NCBI GenBank assembly: GCA_041742255.1
Contig: JBGSIZ010000196.1
Coordinates: forward strand, 1-18,928
DNA from: JBGSIZ01 sp041742255
GTDB taxonomy: Bacteria > Pseudomonadota > Alphaproteobacteria > Rhodobacterales > Rhodobacteraceae
DNA: 18,928 bases
Reading direction: 5' to 3'
Positions 8,342-15,683 of this stretch are shown here, one piece after another (position 1 is the first letter of the stretch; each line of letters opens with the position of its first letter). Made by a program: the position numbers and the translations under genes. The notes under the pieces were generated by a model that had not been told where the DNA came from, made no database searches, and was given only the letters and a program-made list of their open reading frames with translations.

Positions 8342-8460
8342 TTATCTGGGCCGCAGAATGCGGATCTTCTCCTTTGCAGAGAAGGTCTGGCGGGTCTTGC
8401 GGCGGATGTTCTTGACCAGCCTGTCAGCCGCGTCCTTTAAAGACTCAGGTTTTTCATCAT
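8342..8460 (-). pseudogene. Truncated, frameshifted IS3-type transposase orfA remnant
   Basis: Read on the minus strand from 8458, the sequence encodes 38 residues that include ADRLVKNIRRKTRQTFSAKE and then KIRI. This closely resembles the start of the helix-turn-helix orfA of a common IS3-family transposase, in which RRKTRQxxSAEEKIRIVL is typical. The likely ATG (8460), with GGAG upstream, is in a different frame and meets a stop after seven codons, so there is a frameshift at the start. After KIRI the similarity ends and a stop follows at 8342-8344. No orfB is present. The upstream bases to about 8520, starting TGATTTGAGTATTTG on the minus strand, may be the left end of the element. It is a dead fragment. 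Confidence 0.6.
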
Positions 8461-8594
8461 CTCGATCTCCTAATCGATAAGATGAACCAGAAATCCTCCG
8501 TTGTTCAAATACTCAAATCAATCCCAAGGGTGCTGACGTCAGACAATGCCCGCCATCAGCGCCCATGGAACAGTTAGGCTGCGTTCCCCAAACG

Positions 8595-8621
8595 GCCCCC
8601 TCCTCTTTGTGGGGAGGGGGC
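8595..8621 (-). terminator. Hairpin downstream of the alcohol dehydrogenase gene
   Basis: GCCCCCTCCTC (8595-8605) and GGGGAGGGGGC (8611-8621) form an 11-bp stem with one T-G pair and a five-base loop. It begins 15 bases past the stop of the minus-strand gene, which places it as the terminator of the seven-gene operon. On that strand the stem is followed only by CGTTTGGGG, so the U tract is poor. Factor-independent activity is therefore uncertain. Confidence 0.55.
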
Positions 8622-8635
8622 GACCGGCCGTCAGA

Positions 8636-9796
8636 TCACATGCAGGCGTCGAAGAGCGCGCGGGTGTTGTCGCGGGTCATGGGGATGGGGTTGCCGCCGC
8701 AGGACGGGTCTTCCAGCGCCATATCGGTCAGCCTGTCCAGATCAGCCGCCTCTACGCCCATCGCGGTCAGGTTATCCGGGATACCAAGGGCCGCGCGCAA
8801 GATCATGATCTGCGCGCGAAACCCCTCAAACCCGCCGTCAAAGCCAAGATAGGCCGCCGCCGCGTCGATGCGATCCTCAATGACAGATCGGTTGAAATCC
8901 AGCACCATAGGCATCACTACAGCATTCGTGGTGCCGTGGTGGGTGTTATAGACGGCGCCAATCGGATGGCTCAGACTGTGGATCGCACCGAGCCCTTTCT
9001 GGAACGCGACCGCCCCCATCGCGGCCGCACTCATCATATGGCCGCGCGCCATCAGGTTGGTGGGATCGGCATAGACGACTGGCAGGTTCTCAAACACCAA
9101 TCGCAGACCTTCCAGCGCGATCCCTTGGCTCATCGGGTGGTAGAACGGGCTGCAATAGGCCTCAAGACAATGGGCCAGCGCGTCCATGCCGGTGCCGGCG
9201 GTGATGAACTTCGGCATCCCCACGGTCAGCGCCGGGTCACATAACGTGACGGAGGGCATCAGCAGGGGGTGAAAGACAATCTTTTTCTTGTGCGTGACCG
9301 AGTTGGTCAGCACCCCCGCCCGGCCCACCTCGGATCCGGTTCCCGCCGTGGTCGGCACGGCCAGGATTGGCGCAATGACGCTCGCATCGGCACGGGTGTA
9401 CCAATCGTCGATATCTTCCAGATCCCACACGCTCAATTCCGCGCGTTGGTGCGCCATCAGCGCGATCATCTTGCCCAGATCAAGCGCCGACCCCCCGCCA
9501 AAGCAGATCACCCCATCATGGCCCCCCGCAAGATAGGCGGCTATCCCTGCGGACATGTTCCCTTCATTCGGGTTCGGGTCCACGTCGGAAAACACCGCCC
9601 GCCCCAGACCTGAGGCGTCCAGAACATCCAAAGCGCCTGCCGTGATCTGCAGCGACGAAAGCGCCTTGTCGGTCACCAGCAGCGGCCTTTTCAGGCCAAT
9701 GGACTTTGCATGGTCGGCCAGTTCCGAGATACGGCCAACGCCGAACTTGATGGCGGTAGGGTAAGACCAGTTGCGGTTGGGCACGCCGTGCGTCAT
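8636..9796 (-). CDS. Iron-containing (group III) alcohol dehydrogenase
   Basis: This 386-residue NAD(P)-dependent dehydrogenase belongs to the Fe-ADH family (FucO/AdhB relatives). The dinucleotide-binding loop is CFGGGSALDLGK (residues 98-109), followed by PTTAGTGSEVG (149-158). By comparison with FucO, the metal ligands are Asp205 and His209 in GMDALAHCLEAY, His277 in SLSHPIGA, and His287 in YNTHHGTTNA, so all four are present. Length is normal. It is the last gene of the minus-strand operon and starts four bases after the aldehyde dehydrogenase stop, with only a weak purine-rich ribosome-binding site inside that gene. In context it probably oxidises the hydroxyl group of a gamma-glutamylated amino alcohol to the aldehyde. 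The family is certain; the substrate is inferred. Confidence 0.9.
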   Translation of the reverse strand: MTHGVPNRNWSYPTAIKFGVGRISELADHAKSIGLKRPLLVTDKALSSLQITAGALDVLDASGLGRAVFSDVDPNPNEGNMSAGIAAYLAGGHDGVICFGGGSALDLGKMIALMAHQRAELSVWDLEDIDDWYTRADASVIAPILAVPTTAGTGSEVGRAGVLTNSVTHKKKIVFHPLLMPSVTLCDPALTVGMPKFITAGTGMDALAHCLEAYCSPFYHPMSQGIALEGLRLVFENLPVVYADPTNLMARGHMMSAAAMGAVAFQKGLGAIHSLSHPIGAVYNTHHGTTNAVVMPMVLDFNRSVIEDRIDAAAAYLGFDGGFEGFRAQIMILRAALGIPDNLTAMGVEAADLDRLTDMALEDPSCGGNPIPMTRDNTRALFDACM

Positions 9797-9800
9797 GGAG

Positions 9801-11180
9801 TCATACTTTCTTGAGGTGATAGGATTTCGGGCGGGTGACCGAATGGAAACCCAGATAGGAGAGCGAACTGCCGCGCCCGGTGTTCTTGCATCCGGTCCAG
9901 CACAGCGCCGGGTCCAGATAATCGGCGCGGTTCATGAACACGGTCCCAGTCTCAATCTGCGCGCCGATTTCGGCAGCAGTATCATAGTCTTGGGTCCAGA
10001 CGCTGGCGGTCAGGCCATAGGGGCTGTCGTTCATCAGCGCAATTGCCTCGGCGTCGCCCGAAACCGGCATGATGCCAACCACAGGACCGAACGATTCCTC
10101 TGTCATCACCCGCATGTTGTGATCTACGTTCACAAGGATCTGCGGCGCAAGATACGCGCCACCATCATCAGCGGGGAAATGCGCAGCGTCAATCAGCGGC
10201 TTGGCCCCGGCGGCAACCGCCTCGGCCACCTGATCGCGCACAACGTTCGCAAACCGGACATTGGCCATCGGCCCCAGCGTGCTGGCCGCCTCAAATGGGT
10301 TTCCCAGCTTGAGCCCAAGCGTCCATTCTACCGCTTTTTCGACGAAAGCGTCGTAGAGCTTTGCATGCACATAAATCCGCTCGATCCCGCAGCAGCATTG
10401 GCCGGCGTTGAACATCGCGCCGTCCATCAGCGTATCGACCGCCGCATCCAGGTTGGCATCGGCGCGGACGTAACCGGGGTCCTTGCCGCCCAACTCCAGC
10501 CCCAACGGCGTAAAGGTGCCGGCAGCCGCGCGTTCCATCGCTTGACCCCCCGCGACCGAACCGGTGAAGTTGACGAAATCAAAGGCGCGGGCCTTGATCA
10601 GGCTTTCCGTGGTGGCGTGGTCCAGCACAACGTTCTGGAACACATCCTCGGGCACGCCTGCGGCATGGAACGCCTGCGCCAGTCGTTCGCCCACCAGCAG
10701 GGTCTGGCTTGCGTGTTTCAGGACCACTGTGTTTCCTGCGATCAATGCCGGAACCAGCGTGTTGATCGTCGTTAGGTATGGGTAATTCCACGGCGCAACG
10801 ATGAACACCACGCCAAGCGCTTCGCGCGCGATAAAGCGGCGGAAAGCGTCCGAATCCTCGACCATCGTCGGCGCCAGCACCTGCGCCGCGATGTCGGCCA
10901 TGTAATCGGTGCGGGCATTCACCCCCCCGAATTCGCCGCCAAAGCGGGTTGGCCGGCCCATCTGCCATCCCAGTTCCTCGACGACCACATCCTTCATCTC
11001 GTTCAGTTTGGCGACACCCGCCTTGACCAGCGCGATGCGGTCGGCAAGGGGCCGGGCGCGCCAGTCCTTTTGCGCCGCACGGGCGCGGGCAACAGCCGCC
11101 TGCGCCGCGTCAAGTGTCAGCGGCGTGCGCTCGGCATAGACCCGGCCGTCAACCGGGGAAATCAGGGTAATCGGTTTCAT
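9801..11180 (-). CDS. NAD(P)+-dependent aldehyde dehydrogenase
   Basis: A 459-residue aldehyde dehydrogenase. The ATG at 11180 is chosen because AAGGA lies seven bases upstream and MKPITLISPVDGRVY is a natural N-terminus. An in-frame start 15 codons further upstream would fall inside a repeat. Active-site features are Asn132 in VAPWNYPYLT, NFTGSVAGG, Glu229 in LELGGKDP, and the catalytic Cys263 in NAGQCCCGIER. Three cysteines in a row (262-264) at the nucleophile position are unusual. GPVVGIMPV is the conserved C-terminal block. In this operon the enzyme most likely oxidises a gamma-glutamyl amino aldehyde to the acid, like PuuC in the putrescine pathway. Its ribosome-binding site sits at the edge of a palindromic repeat that separates it from the ligase gene. 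Confidence 0.9.
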   Translation of the reverse strand: MKPITLISPVDGRVYAERTPLTLDAAQAAVARARAAQKDWRARPLADRIALVKAGVAKLNEMKDVVVEELGWQMGRPTRFGGEFGGVNARTDYMADIAAQVLAPTMVEDSDAFRRFIAREALGVVFIVAPWNYPYLTTINTLVPALIAGNTVVLKHASQTLLVGERLAQAFHAAGVPEDVFQNVVLDHATTESLIKARAFDFVNFTGSVAGGQAMERAAAGTFTPLGLELGGKDPGYVRADANLDAAVDTLMDGAMFNAGQCCCGIERIYVHAKLYDAFVEKAVEWTLGLKLGNPFEAASTLGPMANVRFANVVRDQVAEAVAAGAKPLIDAAHFPADDGGAYLAPQILVNVDHNMRVMTEESFGPVVGIMPVSGDAEAIALMNDSPYGLTASVWTQDYDTAAEIGAQIETGTVFMNRADYLDPALCWTGCKNTGRGSSLSYLGFHSVTRPKSYHLKKV

Positions 11181-11191
11181 GTTCCGTCCTT

Positions 11192-11251
11192 GTAGGGCCG
11201 GGGTAACCCCGCCATTCTTTTGCAACAGGGGCGGGGGAAACCCCGCCCTAC
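11192..11251. repeat. REP/BIME-like pair of inverted palindromic units
   Basis: Two GC-rich units face each other: GTAGGGCCGGGGTAACCCCG plus CC (11192-11213) and, inverted, the unit at 11230-11251 ending CCCCGCCCTAC. Each is itself a small palindrome (GGGGTAACCCC; GGGGGAAACCCC), and together they form a longer imperfect stem. The element fills the gap between the ligase stop (11253) and the aldehyde dehydrogenase ribosome-binding site. The architecture is that of REP/BIME elements. No other copy is in the window, so its repetitive nature in the genome is inferred. Confidence 0.6.
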
Positions 11252-11252
11252 G

Positions 11253-12620
11253 CTATGCCCGCTCCAGCAGGCGTTGAAGTTCGAAATCGGTGACGACCCG
11301 GTCCGTCTCTGAAATCTCCCATTGCGCCGCGTGGTAGTAGTGGTCCACCACATCGCCCCCAAACGCCGCGCGCAGCATGGCGGAGCCGTGCAACAGCGCC
11401 GCCGCATCGCGCAGATTATGTGGGATCTCTCGAATGTTCTCGGCCGAATACATGTTGCCCTGCATTTCCGGCTCCAGGTCCAGCTTGCCCTCGATCCCGG
11501 CCAGACCCGCCGCCAGCAGTGCGGCACAGGCGAGGTAGGGATTCACGTCGCTGCCGGGTATGCGACATTCCACCCGCACGGCCTTGGTATGCTCGCCACA
11601 AACCCGAAAACCGGCAGTGCGGTTGTCCGCGCTCCATACCGCTTTGGTGGGGGCGAACATGCCGATGGTAAAGCGCTTGTAGCTGTTGACATAAGGGGCA
11701 AGAAACGCGGTGATTTCCTGCGCATGGGCCAGTTGTCCGGCAAGGAAATGCTTCATCACACCGCTCATGCCATGCACATCGTCGTGGTCCTGAAAACAGG
11801 GCTGGCCGTCCTTTGTCCACAGGCTTTGGTGGATGTGGGACGATGACCCAGCCTTGCGGTGGTCATATTTGGCCATGAACGTCACCGACTTGCCCTTGGC
11901 GTGGGCGATGTCCTTAACCGCCTGCTTGACCACCATGTGGTTGTCGGCGGTGTCCAGCGCGTCGGAATAGCGATAGTTTACTTCATGCTGGCCAGCGTCC
12001 GCCTCACCTTTGGTGTTTTCCACTGGAATTCCAGCGGCATACAGTCCGTTCCGGACATCGCGCATCAGGCCTTCTTCCTTGGTGGTCTGGAAGATATGAT
12101 AATCCTCATTATAGGCCGAAATCGGTTTTAGCCGCGCAAGGCCCCCATCACGCAAGTCTTCGTAGGCGTTCTCGAAGATGTAGAACTCCAACTCGGTGGC
12201 CATCATCGGTTCGAACCCAAGCGCACGGGCCCGGGCGACCTGACGCTTCAGGATAGCGCGTGGGCTGATCGCCACATCAACCTTGCCCGCATGATCCATC
12301 ATGTCACACAGCACCAGCGCCGTGCCGGGCAGCCAAGGCACAAGGCGCAGGGTGTCAAGGTCGGGCTTCATCATGTAATCGCCATAGCCCTGCTCCCACC
12401 CAGCGGATTTATACCCGGGCACGGTGGTCATTTCCATGTCCACCGCCAGCAGATAGTTGCAGCAATGGGTTTCCTTGTAGCCGCCGTTCAGAAAAAATGC
12501 CGCATGAAAGCGTTTGCCCATAAGGCGGCCCTGCATGTCGATGCCAGCCACCAGAACGGTGTCGATCACTCCTGTGTCAACAAGATCGCGCAATGTATCC
12601 AGCGTCAGATTGCCCGGCAT
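11253..12620 (-). CDS. Glutamine-synthetase-like gamma-glutamyl-amine ligase
   Basis: A 455-residue protein with the type I glutamine synthetase fold. Catalytic motifs are ATELEFYIF (Glu143, Glu145), KGEADAGQHE (Glu206, Glu213), AGSSSHIHQSL (His262/His264), VNSYKRF (311-317), NRTAGFRV (333-340) and RVECRIPGSDVNPYLA (Arg349, Glu351, Arg353). Metal, ATP and glutamate sites are thus kept. The usual N-terminal FDGSS loop, which helps bind ammonium, is replaced by SAGWEQGYGDYMMKPD (72-87). The adenylylation motif NLYDLP is changed to NMYSAEN. These changes are typical of paralogues such as PuuA, IpuC and ethanolamine ligases, which couple glutamate to an amine. It lies between the TRAP binding-protein gene and two dehydrogenase genes. 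GGAG eight bases upstream supports the start. The amine is inferred to carry an alcohol. Confidence 0.85.
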   Translation of the reverse strand: MPGNLTLDTLRDLVDTGVIDTVLVAGIDMQGRLMGKRFHAAFFLNGGYKETHCCNYLLAVDMEMTTVPGYKSAGWEQGYGDYMMKPDLDTLRLVPWLPGTALVLCDMMDHAGKVDVAISPRAILKRQVARARALGFEPMMATELEFYIFENAYEDLRDGGLARLKPISAYNEDYHIFQTTKEEGLMRDVRNGLYAAGIPVENTKGEADAGQHEVNYRYSDALDTADNHMVVKQAVKDIAHAKGKSVTFMAKYDHRKAGSSSHIHQSLWTKDGQPCFQDHDDVHGMSGVMKHFLAGQLAHAQEITAFLAPYVNSYKRFTIGMFAPTKAVWSADNRTAGFRVCGEHTKAVRVECRIPGSDVNPYLACAALLAAGLAGIEGKLDLEPEMQGNMYSAENIREIPHNLRDAAALLHGSAMLRAAFGGDVVDHYYHAAQWEISETDRVVTDFELQRLLERA

Positions 12621-12674
12621 CGTTCATCTCCGTCTGCGTGTTTTATCCGGTCAGATTGTTCATTCCGGTCTGTC

Positions 12675-12705
12675 GGAGGGGGGCGCAAGGCCTGCGCCCC
12701 CCTCC
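12675..12705 (-). terminator. Perfect 13-bp hairpin after dctP
   Basis: GGAGGGGGGCGCA (12675-12687) pairs perfectly with TGCGCCCCCCTCC (12693-12705) around a five-base loop. It sits 17 bases past the dctP stop and 55 bases before the ligase start. No U tract follows on the minus strand, so it is more likely a 3' stabiliser or partial terminator than a full stop. It mirrors the hairpin after urtA and would favour high levels of the binding protein. Confidence 0.55.
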
Positions 12706-12722
12706 CGTGTTCAGAGCCTTGT

Positions 12723-13775
12723 TCAGGTATAGCGATACGGACGCCCGGCCCTTATCTGAACATCGTTGTATTCCTTGAAAATCGCCACAACCTTGGCTTT
12801 GACCTCGGATTCGGCGGCGATTTCGTCCCAGAATTTTACCGCAGCATCTTCAACGGTCTTCCATTCTTCGTCCGGGATGGTGGTCAGTTGCAGCTTGCCG
12901 CCGTTCAGCCGCAGGTCCGCTTCACCCGCCCAGTACCAGTGCTGGCGATAATAATGCGACTGTTCAAAGCAGACAGCCAGAAGTTCCGCAAGGTGCGGCG
13001 GCAGGGCGTTCCACGAGTCCATGTTGGCAAAGAAATGGCCGATCCATGCGCCAGAAATATTGTTGGTCAGGAAATAGTTGGTCACATTCGACCAGCCCAC
13101 TGTGTAAACTTCGCTGATGCCCGACCATGCGATGCCGTCCAACTCGCCGGTCTGCACCGCCACTTCGATATCTTCCCACGGCAGGGTTACTGGCACGACG
13201 CCGAACTGGGTCAGGAACCGGCCTGCTGTCGGGAAGGTAAAGATCCTCTTGCCCTTCAAATCGGCCAAGGAATTGATCGGGTCCTTGGTCGAGAAATGGC
13301 ACGGATCCCAGGCCCCGGCCGAGATGTGCTTGACGCCGACCTTGGCGTATTCCTCTTCCCAGATCTCCTTCAACCCATACTTAGTGAACAGCGCGGGCAC
13401 ATCCAGTGAATAGCGCAGGCCAAGCGGGAAATAGCCGCCAAACACAGTCACTTCCGTGGGGGATGCCATGGAATCGTCATCCGACTGCACGCAATCGATG
13501 GTGCCCGCCTGCATGGCCTGAAACAGTTCTCCGGTCGGGACCAATTGATCGGCATAGAACAGCTCGATCTCCATTTGGCCCGCCGCGATGCGGTTGAAGG
13601 CGTCGATGGCGGGTTTCACCACCTGTTCCCCCAGCGCCGGACCGGCATAGGTTTGCATGCGCCACTTGATCACCTCTTGCGCGCGCAGCACGCCCGGCGC
13701 GGCCAGCGTGGCAGCACCGGCCCCGACGGCAAGTGTGGCACTCTTGGTCAGAAAGGAACGTCTGGAAGTCGTCAT
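12723..13775 (-). CDS. dctP: TRAP transporter periplasmic substrate-binding protein (DctP family)
   Basis: A 350-residue solute-binding protein of a tripartite ATP-independent importer. The ATG at 13775 has GGAGG eight bases upstream and starts a Tat-type signal (SRRSFLTKSA, hydrophobic core, cut after VLRAQ near residue 33). An upstream in-frame start at 13871 would overlap dctM and is rejected. Family features are ELFYADQLVPTGELFQAMQAG, DLKGKRIFTFP, PWEDIEVAVQTGELDGIAW and MDSWNALPP. Overall it looks closest to the TakP-like 2-oxoacid binding group. At the position of the conserved carboxylate-binding Arg (KGKKIR in typical members) there is Phe179, so the ligand may not be a simple carboxylate. 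It works with the DctQ and DctM proteins encoded upstream in the same operon. Confidence 0.9.
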   Translation of the reverse strand: MTTSRRSFLTKSATLAVGAGAATLAAPGVLRAQEVIKWRMQTYAGPALGEQVVKPAIDAFNRIAAGQMEIELFYADQLVPTGELFQAMQAGTIDCVQSDDDSMASPTEVTVFGGYFPLGLRYSLDVPALFTKYGLKEIWEEEYAKVGVKHISAGAWDPCHFSTKDPINSLADLKGKRIFTFPTAGRFLTQFGVVPVTLPWEDIEVAVQTGELDGIAWSGISEVYTVGWSNVTNYFLTNNISGAWIGHFFANMDSWNALPPHLAELLAVCFEQSHYYRQHWYWAGEADLRLNGGKLQLTTIPDEEWKTVEDAAVKFWDEIAAESEVKAKVVAIFKEYNDVQIRAGRPYRYT

Positions 13776-13792
13776 CGTCAAAGCCTCCGTTG

Positions 13793-13811
13793 TTGGTTGG
13801 TTGGTTGGTTG
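13793..13811. repeat. TTGG tetranucleotide tandem repeat
   Basis: Almost five uninterrupted copies of TTGG (CCAA on the transcribed minus strand) lie between the dctM stop and the dctP ribosome-binding site. The tract is non-coding. Such tracts can change length by slippage, which here would alter the spacing of the dctP leader. Confidence 0.7.
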
Positions 13812-13813
13812 TG

Positions 13814-13833
13814 GGGGCGGTTTTGCCCGCCCC
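13814..13833 (-). other. Short hairpin right after the dctM stop
   Basis: GGGGCGG (13814-13820) pairs with CCGCCCC (13827-13833) around a six-base loop. It directly follows the dctM stop on the minus strand and precedes the CCAA repeats. No U tract follows. It may mark an RNA processing boundary between dctM and dctP. Confidence 0.4.
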
Positions 13834-15177
13834 TCAGTTTGGGTAAATCTGGTTTGGCAGCCAAAGCGCAAGTTGCGGGAAGGCCATGATCAGAGCCAAT
13901 GTTCCGATCATCACCAGCACAAACGGCGTGACCGACCTGTAGATGTCGCCCATGGCGATTTCTTTTGGCGCAAAGGCCCGCATCAGGAAAAGGTTGTATC
14001 CAAAGGGCGGCGTCAGATAGGCGATCTGGCATGTGATGGTATAAAGTATCCCATACCAGATCAGCACGTCTTCGCGCGGGATGCCAAGGTCCAATGTGGC
14101 CACCAGCGGCACATAAAGCGGCGCCACGATTACCAGCATGGCGGTATCGTCCAGAAACATCCCCATCAGCAGGAACGACAGTTGCATCAGGACCAGGATA
14201 GTCCACGGCCCCATGTGCAAGCGGTCCACAAACAGCGCTTCCACCGCCTTGACCGCGCCAAGGCCATCAAACACGGCTCCAAACGACAAAGCAGCCAGGA
14301 TGACCCACATGAACATCGCAGTGATGCCAAGCGTGCTGCGGGTGGCCACCTCGAACACCGCACGGTTAAAGCTGCCTTTCAGCACTGCCCCTGCGACAGT
14401 TGTCAGCACCCCGATCACGCTGCTTTCGACAAGGCTGGTCCATCCATAGACGAACGGCACCATCATCGCGGCAAAGATCGTGAACGGCAGGATGCCGGCC
14501 CGCAGGATGCCCACCTTCTCGGCCCAGGTGATCTGGGCACTTTCTTCGGCTGTCAGGGCCGGGCCAAGCGACGGCTGCAAGGCGCAGCGCACGACGATGT
14601 AGAGAATGAACGACGCCGCCATCAGCAGACCAGGTAGAACGCCCGCCATCCATAGCTCTGACACCGGGGCGCGGGCGATCATCGCATACAGCACCAGCAC
14701 CACCGACGGCGGGATCAAGATGCCAAGGCTGGAACCCGCCTGAATGACCCCCGTCACCATGCGCTTGTCATAGCCGCGCTTGAGTAGTTCCGGCAGCGCG
14801 ATGGTCGACCCGATAGCCATGCCCGCAACCGACAGCCCGTTCATCGCGGAAATCAGCACCATCAGAAGGATGGTGCCCACCGCAAGCCCGCCTCGCACCC
14901 GGCCAAACCAGACGTGGAACATCCGATACAGATCATCCGCCAGTCGGGCTTCGCTCATGACAAAGCCCATGAACACGAACATCGGCAGGCTCAGCAGCGG
15001 ATACCACTTCATGAGTTTTATCGCAGCGGAAAACCCCATCCGCTCACCACCGGTGCCCCACAACGTCAGCGCGGCCACGACGGCGACAAAACCGATGATG
15101 CCGAACACCCGTTGCCCGGTCATCATCATCAACAACATGGTCGAAAACATCAGTGCGGCGATCAACTCATACGGCAT
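13834..15177 (-). CDS. dctM: TRAP transporter large permease subunit DctM
   Basis: A 447-residue membrane protein with about a dozen hydrophobic segments, the large subunit that carries substrate with sodium ions. Characteristic stretches are LLSLPMFVFMGFVMSEA, NGLSVAGMAIGSTIALPELLKRGYDK, AGSSLGILIPPSVVLVLYA, GMFLDDTAMLVIVAPLYVPL and ITCQIAYLTPPFGYNLFLM. These match the DctM/SiaM family. The length fits a stand-alone large subunit rather than a DctQM fusion. Its ATG overlaps the dctQ stop by one base (TGATG), so translation is coupled. It is followed by a small hairpin, a CCAA repeat and dctP. Confidence 0.93.
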   Translation of the reverse strand: MPYELIAALMFSTMLLMMMTGQRVFGIIGFVAVVAALTLWGTGGERMGFSAAIKLMKWYPLLSLPMFVFMGFVMSEARLADDLYRMFHVWFGRVRGGLAVGTILLMVLISAMNGLSVAGMAIGSTIALPELLKRGYDKRMVTGVIQAGSSLGILIPPSVVLVLYAMIARAPVSELWMAGVLPGLLMAASFILYIVVRCALQPSLGPALTAEESAQITWAEKVGILRAGILPFTIFAAMMVPFVYGWTSLVESSVIGVLTTVAGAVLKGSFNRAVFEVATRSTLGITAMFMWVILAALSFGAVFDGLGAVKAVEALFVDRLHMGPWTILVLMQLSFLLMGMFLDDTAMLVIVAPLYVPLVATLDLGIPREDVLIWYGILYTITCQIAYLTPPFGYNLFLMRAFAPKEIAMGDIYRSVTPFVLVMIGTLALIMAFPQLALWLPNQIYPN

Positions 15178-15683
15178 CAGATCGTCTTTCCCCGGATTGT
15201 CGCGATGTCACGGATCAACGAGGCGATGGCCTGCAACAGCATCAGGGTGAAACCGATGCACAGAATTGTCTTGATCGGCCACATATAGGGCCGCCACGCG
15301 GTGGGGCTGCGTTCGTTGTATTGCAGGGAATAGGCGGTGCTGTCGATCGCACCCCACAGCATGACACCCAGATAAAAGATTAGCGCCAGCACTGTGAACG
15401 CATCGGTCCACGCCTGCCCTACCGGGCTTTGCCGCGCATAAAACAAGTCCATCCGCACATGCGTGCCCATCTGCCACGCATATGGCCCGCCCAGCACGAA
15501 ATAGGCAACCATCACGAACTGCGCCATTTCCAGCGTCCACAGCGACGGCGCGCCGACAGACTTGCTGATGGTGGACCACATCAGGACACCCATCAGCACG
15601 AACAGCAAATACATCGCCATCCGGCCAACGCCGTAATTCAATCTGTCGACCGACCGGACAAACCTGCTGGCAAGACCTGTCAT
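15177..15683 (-). CDS. dctQ: TRAP transporter small permease subunit DctQ
   Basis: A 168-residue membrane protein with four predicted helices (around MAMYLLFVLMGVLMWSTIS, FVMAYFVLGG-like, AFTVLALIFYLGVMLWGAI, and LCIGFTLMLLQAIASLI). This is the size and topology of DctQ. MGTHVRMDLFY, after the second helix, is the family's conserved loop. ATG 15683 is preferred over GTG 15689, because it overlaps the preceding gene's stop as ATGA. DctQ pairs with DctM to form the importer's membrane complex. Confidence 0.9.
   Translation of the reverse strand: MTGLASRFVRSVDRLNYGVGRMAMYLLFVLMGVLMWSTISKSVGAPSLWTLEMAQFVMVAYFVLGGPYAWQMGTHVRMDLFYARQSPVGQAWTDAFTVLALIFYLGVMLWGAIDSTAYSLQYNERSPTAWRPYMWPIKTILCIGFTLMLLQAIASLIRDIATIRGKTI

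Noticed and set aside
8165..8440. 91-codon plus-strand frame in the urtE-adh gap
   Set aside because: It has no ribosome-binding site, lies in AT-rich scar DNA, and its right part is antisense to the transposase remnant.
12291..13409. Plus-strand open frame opposite the ligase and dctP genes (372 codons)
   Set aside because: It crosses two real minus-strand genes and the hairpin between them, and has shadow-like composition.
13657..14637. Plus-strand open frame opposite dctM (326 codons)
   Set aside because: It is extremely rich in His, Gln and Arg, the mirror of a hydrophobic membrane protein; not a gene.
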